DNA of 64,000 nt from Echria macrotheca (lineage: Eukaryota > Ascomycota > Sordariomycetes > Sordariales > Schizotheciaceae). Position 1 is the stretch's first letter. Every line of letters starts with the position of its first letter. The translations under genes were made by a program, and so were the position numbers. Positions 36,080 to 53,859 of this stretch are shown one piece after another. The DNA is taken from contig MU839833.1 of the NCBI GenBank assembly GCA_030411725.1, positions 1,674,001 to 1,738,000 on the forward strand. Direction: 5' to 3'. Under the pieces are notes generated by a model. It was not told the origin of the DNA. It was given only the letters and a program-made list of their open reading frames with translations, and did no database searches.

Positions 36080-36927
36080 CTCAGCAGGGAACCGGCCGTT
36101 AGGGCCACCCCTGTCTGGGCTAACTAGCGCCGATTAGTGTGGGTGTGGCACTAACTACAGTGCCGATGCCGATGCTTCACTGTTGCAATAAGGTTGGGTC
36201 TCGCCACGGGGCCTATTGCATCGAACCTTTCGCACTGGGGTTATTCATAGTTTGAGCAAGCACAAAAGATGGGGCATGCGAGGCTTCGGAGCACATAGTG
36301 TATATCGAGCATTTGTAAATCCGATGTTTTGAGGCTCAAAACGCCCCTCGCGGGTCGAGTCTGGGGTAAAAGGCAATGGGTAAATTCATAACGTTGCCAG
36401 CTGTCTATCCGCTTGGTCGCGCGAACACCCAGCTGACACTGCCGTCGTCGGGTAATGGAAATTCCGCAGCAGCACATAGTTACATAGTGTACATCACTGT
36501 GCACTGGCATCACCGATGTCGTTCGCCGGAGATGCGATATCCGGCAGATGGCGTGGAAGGTGTGGCTGCTTTGGGGAGCAAACCGCTGAAGGGTTCGCTG
36601 AGGATGCGTGAAATACAGTCGGCGCCAGTTGCGCTCCGCAGAAATTCAAACGCACATCCCGGCCAAGGCACTTGGCTCACAACCATTTGCTAGCTAGTGG
36701 AATCCTCCCTTCCTGGGAGACTCGCAGCCACTGTGCCCAAACAACTCCGAGAGCATTTTGTGTGTCTCTGTATTCGGCCCATCTAAAATCTACTCGATCT
36801 TTCTGTCAAGTCCCGCTCGATCCCAATCTCCAGCGAGTAGCTCTCCCGCGAGCCCTATAAACCGCGAACCGTAACCCGGAGAGGATTCCGATGGCCTCCA
36901 ATCGAACCAGTACTACCGCTCCCCGTG
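36080..36927. other. Intergenic, promoter of EXO70
   Basis: 850 bp between the EXO70 start and the aminotransferase stop, both on the minus strand. No gene or repeat recognised. Confidence 0.5.
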
Positions 36928-38481
36928 TCAACTTCCCTTCGCGAAGTAGTCATTCACCAGCCTTGTCACCGCGTCCACAATCAATTCAATGTCGCTGCTG
37001 GTGACGTTGAACGGCGGCGAGATGATGATGTGGTCTCCCTGAACCCCGTCGACCGTCCCGGTGCCAGGATACACGTTGATGGAATACTCGTCGGCCAAAC
37101 CCAACTCGCAAATATCCATCGCCACATGGGCTTCGGGCGGAAATGGCGCAGCCGTCGTCTTGTCGGCCACGAATTCAATCCCCCAGAAAAAGCCCCGGCC
37201 CCTGATATTGCCTACGTTCGGGTGATCGCCCAGTTCCTCCTTCAACCGCCTCGAGAGCAGGGCCCCGAGATTGCGGACGTTGGCTAGCAGCTCTTCCTCT
37301 TGAATGATCCGCTGGACCTCAAGCGCGGCGGCACAGGCGGCAGGGTGGCCTTGATAGGTATGGCCGTGGACAAAAACGCTACCATCCGTCAACAATGAAC
37401 AATCGAAAACTACAGCAATACCCACGAGGTGCCTTTTTCAATCGCGTCGATCACCCGACGGCCAGCAAGAAGACCAGCAACGGGCTGGTATCCGCCACCA
37501 AGCGCCTTGCCAATCGTTTGAATATCGGGAGCAACACCTTCCTGCTCCCATGCGTGGAGGGTCCCGGTTCTTCCCATCCCGCACATCACCTCGTCGAGTA
37601 TAAGGAGGGCACCGTACTTATCGCAGATGGCTCGGACCGCTTTGAAATACCCGCGCACCGATGGTACACAGCCAAGAGCCTGAACTGATTAGTAGACGAT
37701 AGGAAACAGCCCAGGCGACCTTACAGCTCCAACGACGGGCTCGGCCACGAAAGCGCAGACAGTCTCGGGACCGACTCGCTGGAACTCGGCGTCCAGCTCC
37801 TCAGATAGCCGGTTGACATACTCCTCGTCGGACTCGTTCGGCTTCTTGCCACGATATTCAAAACACGGCGAAACTTGCGAGACCGTTTTCATTAAAAGGG
37901 GTTCGAACTTGGCCCGGCGGTAGACGTGGCCCCCGACGGCCAGAGCCCCTAGCGTGATGCCATGGTAGGATTGCTTGCGAGAAATAAATCGAACCCGATC
38001 GGGCTGCGGTGGGTCGAGTTCGAGGAAGTATTGTCTCGCCAGCTTCAGAGCGGCCTCCATGGCCTCGGAGCCTTCACGAACGGTCAGGATATAGAAACAA
38101 GCTCTCTCGAGCCGACTCACCAGAGTTAACGATATAGGCTCTCGACATATGGCCATTGGTAGAATCGACGAGGGTGCGGCATAGCTCTTCCTGCGCTCTC
38201 GTGGTGTAGAAAATCGTAGCACAATACGGAGCCGCTAGGACCTGTTTCGTGACGGCTTCAGCAACTCGCTTGTTGCCCCAGCCGATACAGCCAACCGCGG
38301 CACCCCCCGAGGCGTCGAAGATCTTGCGGCCGTCTTCCAGGAGGAGATAGTTGCCTTCTGCTCGCGTGAGCGGGAAGAACTCGGTGGCTAGGTGTCGATG
38401 GAGCACGGCGGACTGGAAAGCCGGCTTGGCCTCGTCAGCCGTCTCCGGGTGGGCTGGGCCTTGGACCTTGACTAGAACCAT
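36928..38481 (-). CDS. PLP-dependent class III aminotransferase
   Basis: Fold-type I omega-aminotransferase (4-aminobutyrate, ornithine or DAPA-type family); substrate not predictable. Four exons in coding order: 38481-38121, 38071-37725, 37679-37426 and 37378-36928, giving 470 aa. Introns are 45-49 nt. For intron 3 the GTGGGT donor is chosen because it alone yields KGTSVFVHGHTYQGHP. The cofactor loop is NSGSEAMEAALKLARQY, the PLP-contacting aspartate is in LLILDEVMCGMGRTG, and the Schiff-base lysine is in IQTIGKALGGGYQPV. The C-terminus NVTSSDIELIVDAVTRLV is typical. No targeting peptide is obvious, so probably cytosolic. Confidence 0.9.
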
Positions 38482-44661
<6,180 letters not shown>

Positions 44662-45431
44662 TGTCTTTGTGAAGGTTCAAGGAAGAAGTGAGGAGAATAA
44701 GAGGTTAATGAGGGTGGCTGGGAGATGGGTATGATATACCATGCCATAGATATATGTAGAGAGAGGGTATGTGTGTGTGTGTGAAAAAGAAGAAGTCATG
44801 ACACACTGGTTCGGTAGGACTGGGACTGGGGTGGTGGGATGGTGGGATGGGGTATGAAATGGTGAGAATATGGGAGACATGATGCTTGATGCTTTCTCGG
44901 GTTGGTCGGGGTGGTCGGGATGGGGGGACTACTGTAGGCGTTTCATAATTGATATTTTTTTCTGTTTGTTCAGATGCTGCTGCTGTTGCTGCTGCTGAGT
45001 GACCGCGTTATATTCCAGATTCTCTACGGAATATTCTGCCTGCTAGCAAGAAGAGATGTTCGCTCGGTATGCAAGTCTCAGAGGAGTCAAAAGCATTAGA
45101 CACGGTTCAGTTTTATCACTTGCTTATTTCGAGAGAGAACATCTCTGCAAGCTTTCATGTACCCCTTAGAGCACTGCACTGCCAATGGTTCCAAGTGGGT
45201 ATTACCCCCCTTTTCTATACCACACCCTCTCCCATCAAGAAAAAAGTATTTTCATTTCAGACTGGTACTTGTAAAACATGGAGTCTCACGAAAGAGAGCG
45301 CCGGCGATTCTCCAATACATATCTACACTACACCTCGAACCAGCTCTCACCTACCGTATCCCAATCCTTCCCGAGCATCATCCATAAAACCACCACACCA
45401 CATCCATCTACCATCATCAACCACACATGCA
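44662..45431. other. Intergenic MCM3 - tRNA-Ile
   Basis: 3' flank of MCM3 and upstream flank of the tRNA gene. Contains a short GT microsatellite near 44770 and a CTG-type repeat near 44975. No gene recognised. Confidence 0.45.
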
Positions 45432-45538
45432 GCTCGATTAGCTCAGCTGGTTAGAGCGTCGTACTAATACAGTTTTCATATACATGATACTGTATGTAGT
45501 AAATGCGAAGATCAACAGTTCAATCCTGTTATTGAGCA
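45432..45538 (+). tRNA. tRNA-Ile(AAU) with a 33-nt intron
   Basis: Folds as a full cloverleaf: acceptor stem 45432-45438 with 45531-45537 (one G-U), D arm GCTC...GAGC, anticodon stem TCGTA with TGCGA, anticodon AAT at 45466-45468 in a CTAATAA loop, and T arm AACAG-TTCAATC-CTGTT. The intron at 45470-45502 follows position 37, the canonical place. Internal promoter boxes are good (TAGCTCAGCTGG and GTTCAATCC) and a T5 terminator follows. Mature length is about 74 nt. The arms are unusually AT-rich. Isotype is read only from the anticodon; if the intron boundary were moved, the anticodon stays the same. Confidence 0.85.
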
Positions 45539-46599
45539 TTGTGTATCTTTTTGCTCTCTCTCTTCTCTCTCTGTCTCTCTCCCTCTCTCTTTTCTCCCCG
45601 TCTCTTCTCCCCGTCTATTTGGGGCGTCTCGGAGCGGACTCACCGGTCGGATAGGGCAGCAGCGATCATGTATTATCCGGTTGCCAGGTGTCTCTAATTT
45701 TTGTTACTCGTCTCTCTCTACACTTCTTTTTGGTTGTTTCTCATTTTCTGCGAGAAGATGAAATGAGATGAGAATACCAATTCCCCAAGAGACTACCTCG
45801 ATGGGAGGGACCCATGCTACTCGAGGGATGATAGCCGCGGTAATATAGTCTGTCTGGTAGGCTCTCCCGTTTTCGTCGTCGTATGGATGGTACTACCAGT
45901 ATCTTAGACAGCTACTACGGCCAGGCATACAAAACAAAAAGTACTGAAACAGCTAGGTCTCCAATGAATGGTCCGTTTTTTTTCTTCCTTGGTGAGCTTG
46001 CTAGGGGTTGGTAATACCGAGAATCATCCCAGAATAGAAGAAAAGGTCCAGTTCTTCCAGCAGCTGCTCTGATGACCGTTAGATCAAGCTCAATTTGGGA
46101 GGATGACTTTTGCTCTTGAAATAGGAGTGACATTTCTGAGACAGCTTTGAGCTTTTCCGAAAGCCCTGCTCCAGGTACGAGCAACGATCACCAATGACCA
46201 ATTCGAGTATGGACTCCAGGACGTTAAAAGGGGCGAACAGATTAAGAACAAGAATTCTATCAACTACGTAAAATCGTAGAACAGCAGCCGTGTTAAAAGC
46301 AAACCCGTATCCTCTAAAGACAACTCCGCCCCTGTCTAGGCCGTCCTCCGTCCTCCGTCGTCCTTTGAATGTCGGAACATGACAACCGCCGACCCATTAT
46401 TCATTCCGCCGTGATTACCCGCCGTCACGATTGCTCGTCCCAACCGCCAAGTAGATGTAGTCCCCCAGCCCATAACCCGCCGTACGCCAGGCTCGTATTC
46501 CTCCCCGTCCAAGGTGAATGACCAGCACCCGTAGCTGCCAGGATCCCGCCCGGACCTTTCCTAACCTGGGCGGCTTCAAGCAGACCCAATTTCTCTCGA
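45539..46599. other. Intergenic tRNA-Ile - MAK32-like gene
   Basis: Starts with a CT-rich microsatellite (about 45553-45600). The rest has no supported gene. Confidence 0.45.
45548..45552 (+). terminator. RNA polymerase III terminator of tRNA-Ile
   Basis: TTTTT ten bases after the discriminator base of the tRNA; the usual signal for Pol III. Confidence 0.7.
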
Positions 46600-47936
46600 T
46601 CAAAGACGAAGCTGATACTCCTTCAGCCTCTCCTCCACACTGACCCCATTCCAGACTTCATTCCCCTCCCCGTCCTTGCCCAGCGTCGGTACGCCCACCT
46701 GCTCAATGGCAAAGCTGGCAGCCACCGTCCCCCACGCACACGCCTCCTCGATATTCTTCCCCCTCGCCAACGCAACAGCCAGTCCGCCCAGGAATGTGTT
46801 CCCTCCGCCGGTGGGATCCACGACCTTCTCCGTCTCCTCCCGGTGAAACGGAGGAAACCACTTCTCCACCCCGGGATCGACCTCGATCTCCTCCCTGGCC
46901 ACGTGCCCCTCGTCATCCTGCATCAGACCCGCAAACAGCGCCTCCATATCCGTATCGTGCTGCAGCCCGCCGTGGGCGGCATACTCCTTCTTCTTCTTCT
47001 TCTTCCCCCCAGCGGGGGCCACCCTCTTCCGCCCACCATTCCTCGCCACATAACACCCCTTCTCCCCGGCGCGCACGACAAGCGTGTAACTCTGCAGCGG
47101 CATGCTCGCCAGCAACTGCTCGCAGCTCCGCTCGACCTGCTCCGTGCTGATCTCACCCGTCTCGGGATCTAAGCCGTCGGTCCCCATGAAGCCGGCGAGC
47201 TCGGCGTGGTTCGGGCTGCAGATGTCCACGAGCGGGAGCACATTGGTGCAGGCGAGCAGCTCGTCGGGCGTGCACCGGTCCGGCACCGGCTCCCAGATGA
47301 AGATGGGGCGTGTGTAGGAGGACCCGTCCGGGTCGCGTCTGTACGCATCCTCCTTGCGGTCCTCCAGGATGGTCGTGATCAGTTCGCGGCAGCGCGTCGG
47401 GCTGCAGATTAGGTGGATTGCCCGCGCGTGCAGAAGCGGTGTTCCGGTCAGGTCCTCGGTGGTTAGCCGTTTTTTAGGTGTCGTGTAGCGGAATGAGCGG
47501 AGTGAAGGGTCAGTGGGCGTGTTGTAGCCGTTCCAGCCGCGCGTGGTGAGGCGGGAGGGATCAAGACGGAAGTGGAGGGAAGTGGACCAGGCGGATAACT
47601 GGTCGGTGATGGCCGGGGGGAAGTCGGAGCCTTGGTCTACGATCCAGCCTACCGACCGGGAAAGCGGCGGCGGCGAGAAAAGCCGGGCGCCTAGAGCGGA
47701 GTAGGTTCCGGCGCCGCCGACAATGTCTCGGACCGGAGCCTTGGGAGGGGCGTATTCAATCTCATCTGCACGTGGTATTAGTGGGTGCATGTCGCACACA
47801 GCAGTGGGTTAAAAAATAACCTACCGATGATGAACATGCCGAGTGTGACAAAATCGATATCGGGGGCCGTCGGGACCATATCTATGGTCACGGCGGCCTG
47901 GCTCCCGGCCCTGGAGCGAGTGACGGTCTCCGACAT
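46600..47936 (-). CDS. MAK32-like PfkB/ribokinase-family protein
   Basis: PfkB-fold sugar-kinase relative; the yeast homologue MAK32 is needed for stable maintenance of L-A double-stranded RNA virus particles, with no defined substrate. Two exons in coding order, 47936-47825 and 47765-46600 (425 aa), intron 59 nt. The start MSETVTRSRAGSQ is followed by IDFVTLGMFIIDEIEY, the first strand of the fold. The glycine-rich substrate region is DIVGGAGTYSALGARLF; the second PfkB signature with catalytic aspartate normally in DTxGAGD is VDPTGGGNTFLGGLAVAL, where the usual Gly-Ala-Gly-Asp is altered to Gly-Gly-Gly-Asn, as in MAK32-type proteins. A Lys6 tract and acidic insertion near residues 268-315 separate these motifs. 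Kinase activity is doubtful. Confidence 0.85.
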
Positions 47937-48896
47937 GGTGGTTGTGACCTGTGAATGCAACGACGGGATCACCGTGATGAAAAATTGTTGGGGATGGGAA
48001 CAGATACCGCAGGGAATCGGGGGAACGACAGTGAGTTGCTTCCTTGGGCTAAAATGAACGTGTACAGGAAGGCAGTCAGCCCGTTCCTGCCCAGAGGTCC
48101 ACGAGCATGAACAGGGCGAATGAGGTCGTCAGCTCCGAGTGGTCAGCTTCTCGATTGGGAGAACGACGACGAGTTGCGGGAACCTGGTCTGGCTGGATCT
48201 TATATCTCTGTTTGTGCAGTGCTGCAGTGAATTCAGTTTGGCGCGGGGCCTGGCTGCCTGATGGTTGACGCGGACTGCAAGAGCAATGCGTCGCCACGGA
48301 CTAGGTCTACACTAGGCAGTGGTCTAACATCCAAGTTCAGACGACTGCATGCAGGATGTCTGTATAGAATTGATGCATGTGTAGGTTCCTCTCTCCGGCT
48401 TCCAGCGGTACAAACGGGTGCCTGCAAATTTAGGCGTCCCAAATTTATACATTCAGAGTCAGGGGACCACATTGAAGCGATCTCTACCGTGTCCACCATC
48501 CTTCCTAGGCTTCCATGATCCATAAACCACAATGAACAACTGGAAGTCTGAGGTCGAGTGAATACACAGTTCGAACACGGGATAAGCTGGAGAAAGCGAG
48601 AGAACAGCGGCTGCACGAATACAGCGGTCCAAGCTCCTCTCAGCTCTGTCAGGGGTCGGGTTGATGTCCAGGGATCGTCCAGGCTGTCAGAAAAGTGCTC
48701 GGAATCGTTTGAACGCGCCGGACTGATCCACACCTCGACGTCTCAACTCCACGCAACACGACACCGACCATACCTGGTATCTCTCGAGATTATAATAGAC
48801 AGGCCAAAATCCACAAATCTTGCCCCTAAGCGCCTCCGGCCTACCTTAGCAAGCACTGCATCCACGCCGGCACCCTCCCGAGACCAACCGCCCAAC
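47937..48896. promoter_or_regulatory. Divergent promoter MAK32-like / CAP
   Basis: 960 bp between two start codons. No supported gene; short frames on both strands lack features. Confidence 0.45.
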
Positions 48897-50724
48897 ATGG
48901 CCACAAATAATATGCACAACTTCACCACGCTGATCAAGAGGTTCGTGCAGCGCAACCGCCACTGGACTTACTCGCAGAAGCTTACCCTTCCAAAAACAGA
49001 CTCGAAGCGGCAACGGCCCGACTCGAGGACATCGCCTCGTCCGTGGTCGAGCTCCCCCAGGCCGTCCCAGCGCTCCAGCAGACGGCCGCCTCGGCCCAAT
49101 CCATCACGCCCGCAACATCGGCTGCGACCTCAGCCGTGCCCACGCCCGCTGCCGCGCCCTCGCCCGCCCCTGCTGCCCCCGCTCCGCCGCCAGAGCCGGT
49201 GCCCGAGTCGATCGAAGAGTTTGACAATTTCATCGACCAATCCGTCCTCAAATATGCCAAGCTGAGCAGCGCCATTGGCGGCCTGATCGCCGAGCAGGTA
49301 GGACGCCAGAGAAAACGGTCTGGGGAGATGGCTAACACGGAATATTAGGCCGCCAAAGTCGTCGAGGGCTTCCGGGCGCAGCGCAAGTTTCTGTTGATCA
49401 CGACCAAGTCCAAGAAGCCCGATCTCACGGGCGCCGAGATGTCGGTCTACCAGGACCTGCTGAAGCCCATCAACGAGGCGCTCATGGCCGTGTCCAACAT
49501 CAAGGAGTCGAACCGCGGCAGTCCCGTCTTCAACCAGCTGAGCGCCGTGGCCGAGGGGTTCATGGTGTCGGCGTGGGTGACCGTCGATGCCCGGCCGTAC
49601 AAGCACGTCGAAGAATATTTGGGGTCTGCCCAGTTCTTCGGGAACCGGGTGCTCAAGGAGTTCAAGGACAAGTAGGTGGCATACTCGGAAAAATCTCGAA
49701 AATGAAATACTAAAACGGTGGCAGAGATCCGCAAATGGTCGAATGGATTCAAGCGTACTACCAGATCTTCCGCCATCTCACCGACTACGTCAAGAATTAC
49801 TTCCCTAACGGCGTGCCGTGGAATCCCAAAGGACGACCGGCGCAGGAAGTCGCAAAGTCTCTGTCGGGCCCACCAGCGCCTCCCGCCCCATCGGCCGGTG
49901 GTCCACCGCCGCCCCCGCCTCCGCCGGGCCCCCCTCCGGTCCTGCAGATCAAGGAGGTCAAGGCCGAGTCGGCCGCTCCGGCGGGTGGTCTCGGCGCCGT
50001 GTTCTCGGAGCTCAACAAGGGCGAGGCCGTGACCAAGGGCCTCCGAAAGGTGGACAAGTCGGAGATGACGCACAAGAACCCGTCGCTGCGCGCGTCGTCG
50101 ACGGTGCCGGAGCGCGACGGGTCGGTGCGCGGAAAGAGCCCGGCACCGGGCAAGAAGCCCAAGCCTGAGAGCATGCGGGTTAAGAAGCCGCCGAAGAAGG
50201 AGCTCGAGGGGAACAAGTGGATTATCGTATGTCTTTGTTGCTGTCCGTTTTTCCGTCATATTAACTCAAGGTTGCAGGAAAACTTTGAAAAAGAAGGCCA
50301 GCCAATCGAGATCGAAGCGAGCATCGCGCACTCGATCCTGATCTCAAAATGCACCAACACGACCATCATCGTCCGCGGCAAGGCCAACGCCGTGACGGTC
50401 GAAAACACAAACCGTCTGTCCCTCGTCGTCGACTCGCTGGTCTCGACGGTGGATGCCGTCAAGTCGCAGAACTTTGCCCTGCAGGTTTTGGGCACGCTGC
50501 CGACCGTGATGCTCGACCAGATCGACGGCGCGCAGATTTACTTTAGCAAGGAGAGCACGTCGACGCGTGTCTTTACGAGCAAGTCGGCCGGTGTGAATCT
50601 GAATGTGTTGGCGAAGGAGGGGGATGAAGACTATAAAGAGGTGCCGCTGCCGTCGCAGATTTGCTCGTATTTTGATCAGAAACGCGGGGATTTGGTTAAT
50701 GAGATTGTGTCGCACTGTGGGTAG
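48897..50724 (+). CDS. cap1: Adenylyl cyclase-associated protein (CAP/SRV2)
   Basis: Links Ras-cAMP signalling to actin turnover; recycles actin monomers with cofilin. Five exons: 48897-48940, 49000-49297, 49349-49671, 49725-50226 and 50278-50724, giving 537 aa. The N-terminal RLE heptad (RLEAATARLEDI) is the cyclase-binding helix. An Ala/Pro linker leads to the helical-folded domain (about 70-240: IDQSVLKYAKLSSAIGGLI, NRGSPVFNQLSAVAEGF). Then come polyproline (GPPPPPPPP-type) and a WH2-like motif ending EAVTKGLRKVDKSEMTHKNP. The C-terminal CARP beta-sheet domain (about 375-537) binds actin (KCTNTTIIVRGKANAVTVEN). The first intron uses donor GTTCGT; it is required to give the RLE motif. The gene name varies between fungi. 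Confidence 0.93.
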
Positions 50725-51525
50725 ACGTCTCTGAAGGGAGACTCGTGGGTGTTGGATGTTGGGGGTTATATATATTGAGCGTTATTGTTGTGTATATTTG
50801 TTGATTTTGTGTTGTTGGCGTGAGAAGGTAGGTTGGGAGATGAGGGTGGAGCGTGTGTAGGAGGGGAGTGTAATATATACTATATCATCAGGATTATTAC
50901 CCTTTGGTTTTATTGTGATGATGATATCGGTGCAGGTGCCATTGCCATTGAGTCGATACTCCAACTCCAGGTACGGAATACACTTTCAGACCACAGCGAG
51001 ACGGACGACGGCCGATCAGGACCCCAAGGGATATTAATTTTAAGGGGCGGTTCCGTATCATATAGTTATACCCAGGTATGTCCAGAGCAACTAGTCTACG
51101 TACTGTATGTACCGTCCATACCATGGACGAATGAATCCTTATTCTAAGTCTAGACGAACGAAAAACCAAGCAGTCAAATCCCACTCGTCAACAAATGAAC
51201 CCAGAGAAAAAAAAGACACAGTATATACCATACATATACCAAAACAACAACCCCTCAAAAATATTAAATAAAATTGTCTAGACGTCTGTATCCGACACAT
51301 CTCACTCACTCGCGTCTATTCTCTATCGATATAAAAAAAACAACATGCCACACATGCCACACCGCACCACACACAAAAAAAAGCCCCCATCAAACACGCT
51401 ATCTTGACTCGGCTGTCCTGCTTTGATGATCCAACAACACACACACAAAACACCCCCAAAAATTTCCAATATCTAGATAATCCATCTCTTACACATTTCA
51501 CCGACCCCCACCCCCCGGCCAAAGC
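50725..51525. other. Convergent intergenic CAP / carnitine acetyltransferase
   Basis: 800 bp holding both 3' UTRs; rich in TATATA and ACACAC tracts. No gene recognised. Confidence 0.5.
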
Positions 51526-53568
51526 TTAGAGCTTAGCCTTGGGCGCCTCGACCGTAGGCATCATCAAATCCCTCATCTCGCCAGCCGCCTCGCTCAGATA
51601 ATAGCTCATCTTGTCGCTGCCCATACCCTTGGAGACGATGTTGAAGTTGAGACTATCAATATGTTGTCAGCACCATCCCCCAGTGATTCATGCCTTGGGG
51701 AAAAAGAAACTTACTTGTTCTCATTAATCATATACGCAATCCCAAAGCCCTGGTCAATAACCTGGCTCCAGCCGTACCCATTAAAGAACTCCGAGCTCAG
51801 CTGGCTCGTGGACAGATACCACGAGCTAGAATACCCGTACGCCGGATCCTTATACAGCGCCGGCAGTTCCTCTCCGGGGGCCACGAGCCGCTTGAGACCG
51901 AACAGGTGCCTGTCCACGCCCTTCCCGTCCGAGGCGGCGCTGATGTACTCGAGGTGCGAGGCGATCGCCTTCCTGAAGAGCTCGACCCGCGTCTCCTCGG
52001 AGACGTTGGGGTCGGCCATGGCATTGCACCAGGCGACGCTCGCCTCCGACACGCTCCTGCAGGTCTCGGTGCGGCCCTGCTGGAAGCGGCGCGTGGCGGC
52101 CGACTCGTACGTCGGCCGGTTCTTGCCAAACATCTTGTGGTACGCCAGCTGGATGATCATCTGCACGTAGGCGTCCGGCGAGCACTTGAACTTCTTGATC
52201 AGCCCCTTGCCGTAGCCCTGGTACGACTGCACCGCCAGCTGGTGCTGGCCGATGACATCCCCAAAGTCGCGCACGGCCCGGTCGATCTCGGCCTGCACCT
52301 CGGTGGTCACGACGAAGCGGACCGGCTCCGGCGCGGGTAGGTTCTCAGAAACCGACGGATCCGAGAAATTGAGCTTGTTGTTGAAGATGACGTCGTTCAC
52401 ATAGTCGTTGAGCCGGTGCGTCGGCGTGCCGTCCATCATGCTGTGCTCGCCCATGAAGCCCGAGGTGCCGTTGTCGTTGACGATAAACTGCAGCGGCTTG
52501 TCGTACCACCGGTTCTGGCCGTCGCCGTGCCAGTAGGCGTGCGCGCGCTCCTCCAGCGTCACCGGCGCGGCGTCGTCCAGGCACACGACAAAGGACGCCG
52601 ATTCAATAGCCTCCAAGGCCTTGGCGTTGGCAGGATCGGCTCCCAAGAGAACAGCGCGGGCGTCGGTCCAGACATCGCGGTTCTCTGACGTCAGCGCGCC
52701 GACCGCAGGAGCCTTCTGGGCGTCAGCCAGCTCGTAGACGCGGCGGAAGGCCTGCTCGAGCTCCGACGTGTTGAGCTGCTTCCCATTGGCCTCGTGGGCA
52801 ACCTTGAAGAAGTGGTTCTTGCGAATGACCAGGATGTGCTTGTGCTGTTGCGGGTCGAACTTGACCGGGTAGTCGGCGGGCTTGGCGGCGACGCGGCTGG
52901 CGTTGAACATCCACTTGTAGCTGTCCATGCAGATCGGGAGCTTCTTCATGTACTCGGGCTCGAGCGTGCCGGTGTCGACCTGCTTCTTGAACTCGAGCAC
53001 GGCCGTGCTGATGGCAGCGGCACGCTTGGCGGGGTCACGCCGCCTGCGGTCGTCGCGGTGCGAGTAGAAGTAGCTGACATAGGGCACGACGGGGTCGCGA
53101 TAGCTGAGGTAGGCCGCATCGTTCCACCACTCGTACAGCCAGTTCTTGTGCTTGGGGTCCTCGCGGCGGGCGATCAGCTTCTCCTGCAGCTTGCGGCCGG
53201 GGCCGTTGGGCGCGATGAACTCCTCGACCGCCTTGGTGCTGGCCTGGAGCTCGCTGTCGCTGAGCAGCGGGCGCAGCGTCTTGAGATAGCGGGACGCTGT
53301 TTCCTCGAGGGTCGGCACGGGAAGACGGGGCAGCGAGTCCTGAAACCTCAACATGGGCCCCTTGGACTTATCCTCGACGTAGCCTATATTCCATTCGCAG
53401 TCAGTATCGCGATCCGCCGGAGTCGGAGGACGACCAACCTGGCGGGAGCGAGCTGTTGCTCCGTCTTGCTGCGGGCGCCATGGCAAGTGGTATCCTCTGC
53501 TTGTGTTGTCTGAAGAGATTCCTGAGGGCGGGAGACCGAGCCTCTGTCCGGGCGAGCGAAGTCAACAT
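51526..53568 (-). CDS. cat2: Carnitine acetyltransferase, mitochondrial and peroxisomal
   Basis: Transfers acetyl between CoA and carnitine so acetyl units can leave peroxisomes and enter mitochondria (yeast CAT2, Aspergillus acuJ, Magnaporthe PTH2). Three exons in coding order: 53568-53439, 53383-51715 and 51652-51526; 641 aa from the first ATG. The first 29 residues (MLTSLARTEARSPALRNLFR...) are Arg-rich without acidic clusters, fitting a mitochondrial presequence. A second in-frame ATG at 53481 starts MAPAARRSNSSLPPG and would give a leaderless form. The C-terminus is AKL, a peroxisomal PTS1. The catalytic histidine is in GEHSMMDGTPTH. CCTCGG and CCGAGG motifs lie upstream. A still more upstream in-frame ATG at 53664 exists but would place a Pro/Ser-rich stretch first. 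Confidence 0.93.
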
Positions 53569-53685
53569 CCCAACCGGTTGGAGTGTCGAGAGAAGGGTGT
53601 GGATCGGAGTGCTGCAGAGAAGGGCGGGAGGCGGGAGGCGGGCAGAGAAAGGACTCAAACGCAAAACCGGGTCGCCTGGACGAAG

Positions 53686-53691
53686 CCTCGG
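53686..53691 (+). promoter_or_regulatory. FarA-type core CCTCGG upstream of cat2
   Basis: Exact match to the FarA/FarB core (CCTCGG or CCGAGG), 118 bp upstream of the first cat2 ATG. By base composition such a hexamer is expected about once per 1-1.5 kb on either strand, so one site alone is weak. Confidence 0.4.
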
Positions 53692-53853
53692 GAGATTGGC
53701 AGCGTCGCGGCAGGGACTCCCTCACAGCTGCAGAGCCTAGGCACTTTTTCAATATGCGCGGCGGGCCCGTCGCAGAATCGGGGGAATCGGGGGAATGTTG
53801 GCTTAAAAAGGTGGAGTCTGCGCTGGTCCGGCGGTCGACCCCTCGAGCCCGAG

Positions 53854-53859
53854 CCGAGG
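53854..53859 (+). promoter_or_regulatory. FarA-type core CCGAGG upstream of cat2
   Basis: Second FarA core in the same promoter, opposite orientation, 168 bp further upstream. Two sites within 175 bp make control by a FarA-type factor more plausible; acuJ is a fatty-acid-induced gene in Aspergillus. Confidence 0.4.

Noticed and set aside
53569..53664. Upstream ATG (53664) as the start of carnitine acetyltransferase
   Set aside because: Adds 32 Pro/Ser/Leu-rich residues in front of a better mitochondrial leader; the ATG at 53568 gives the simpler, family-like start. It remains possible as a minor form.
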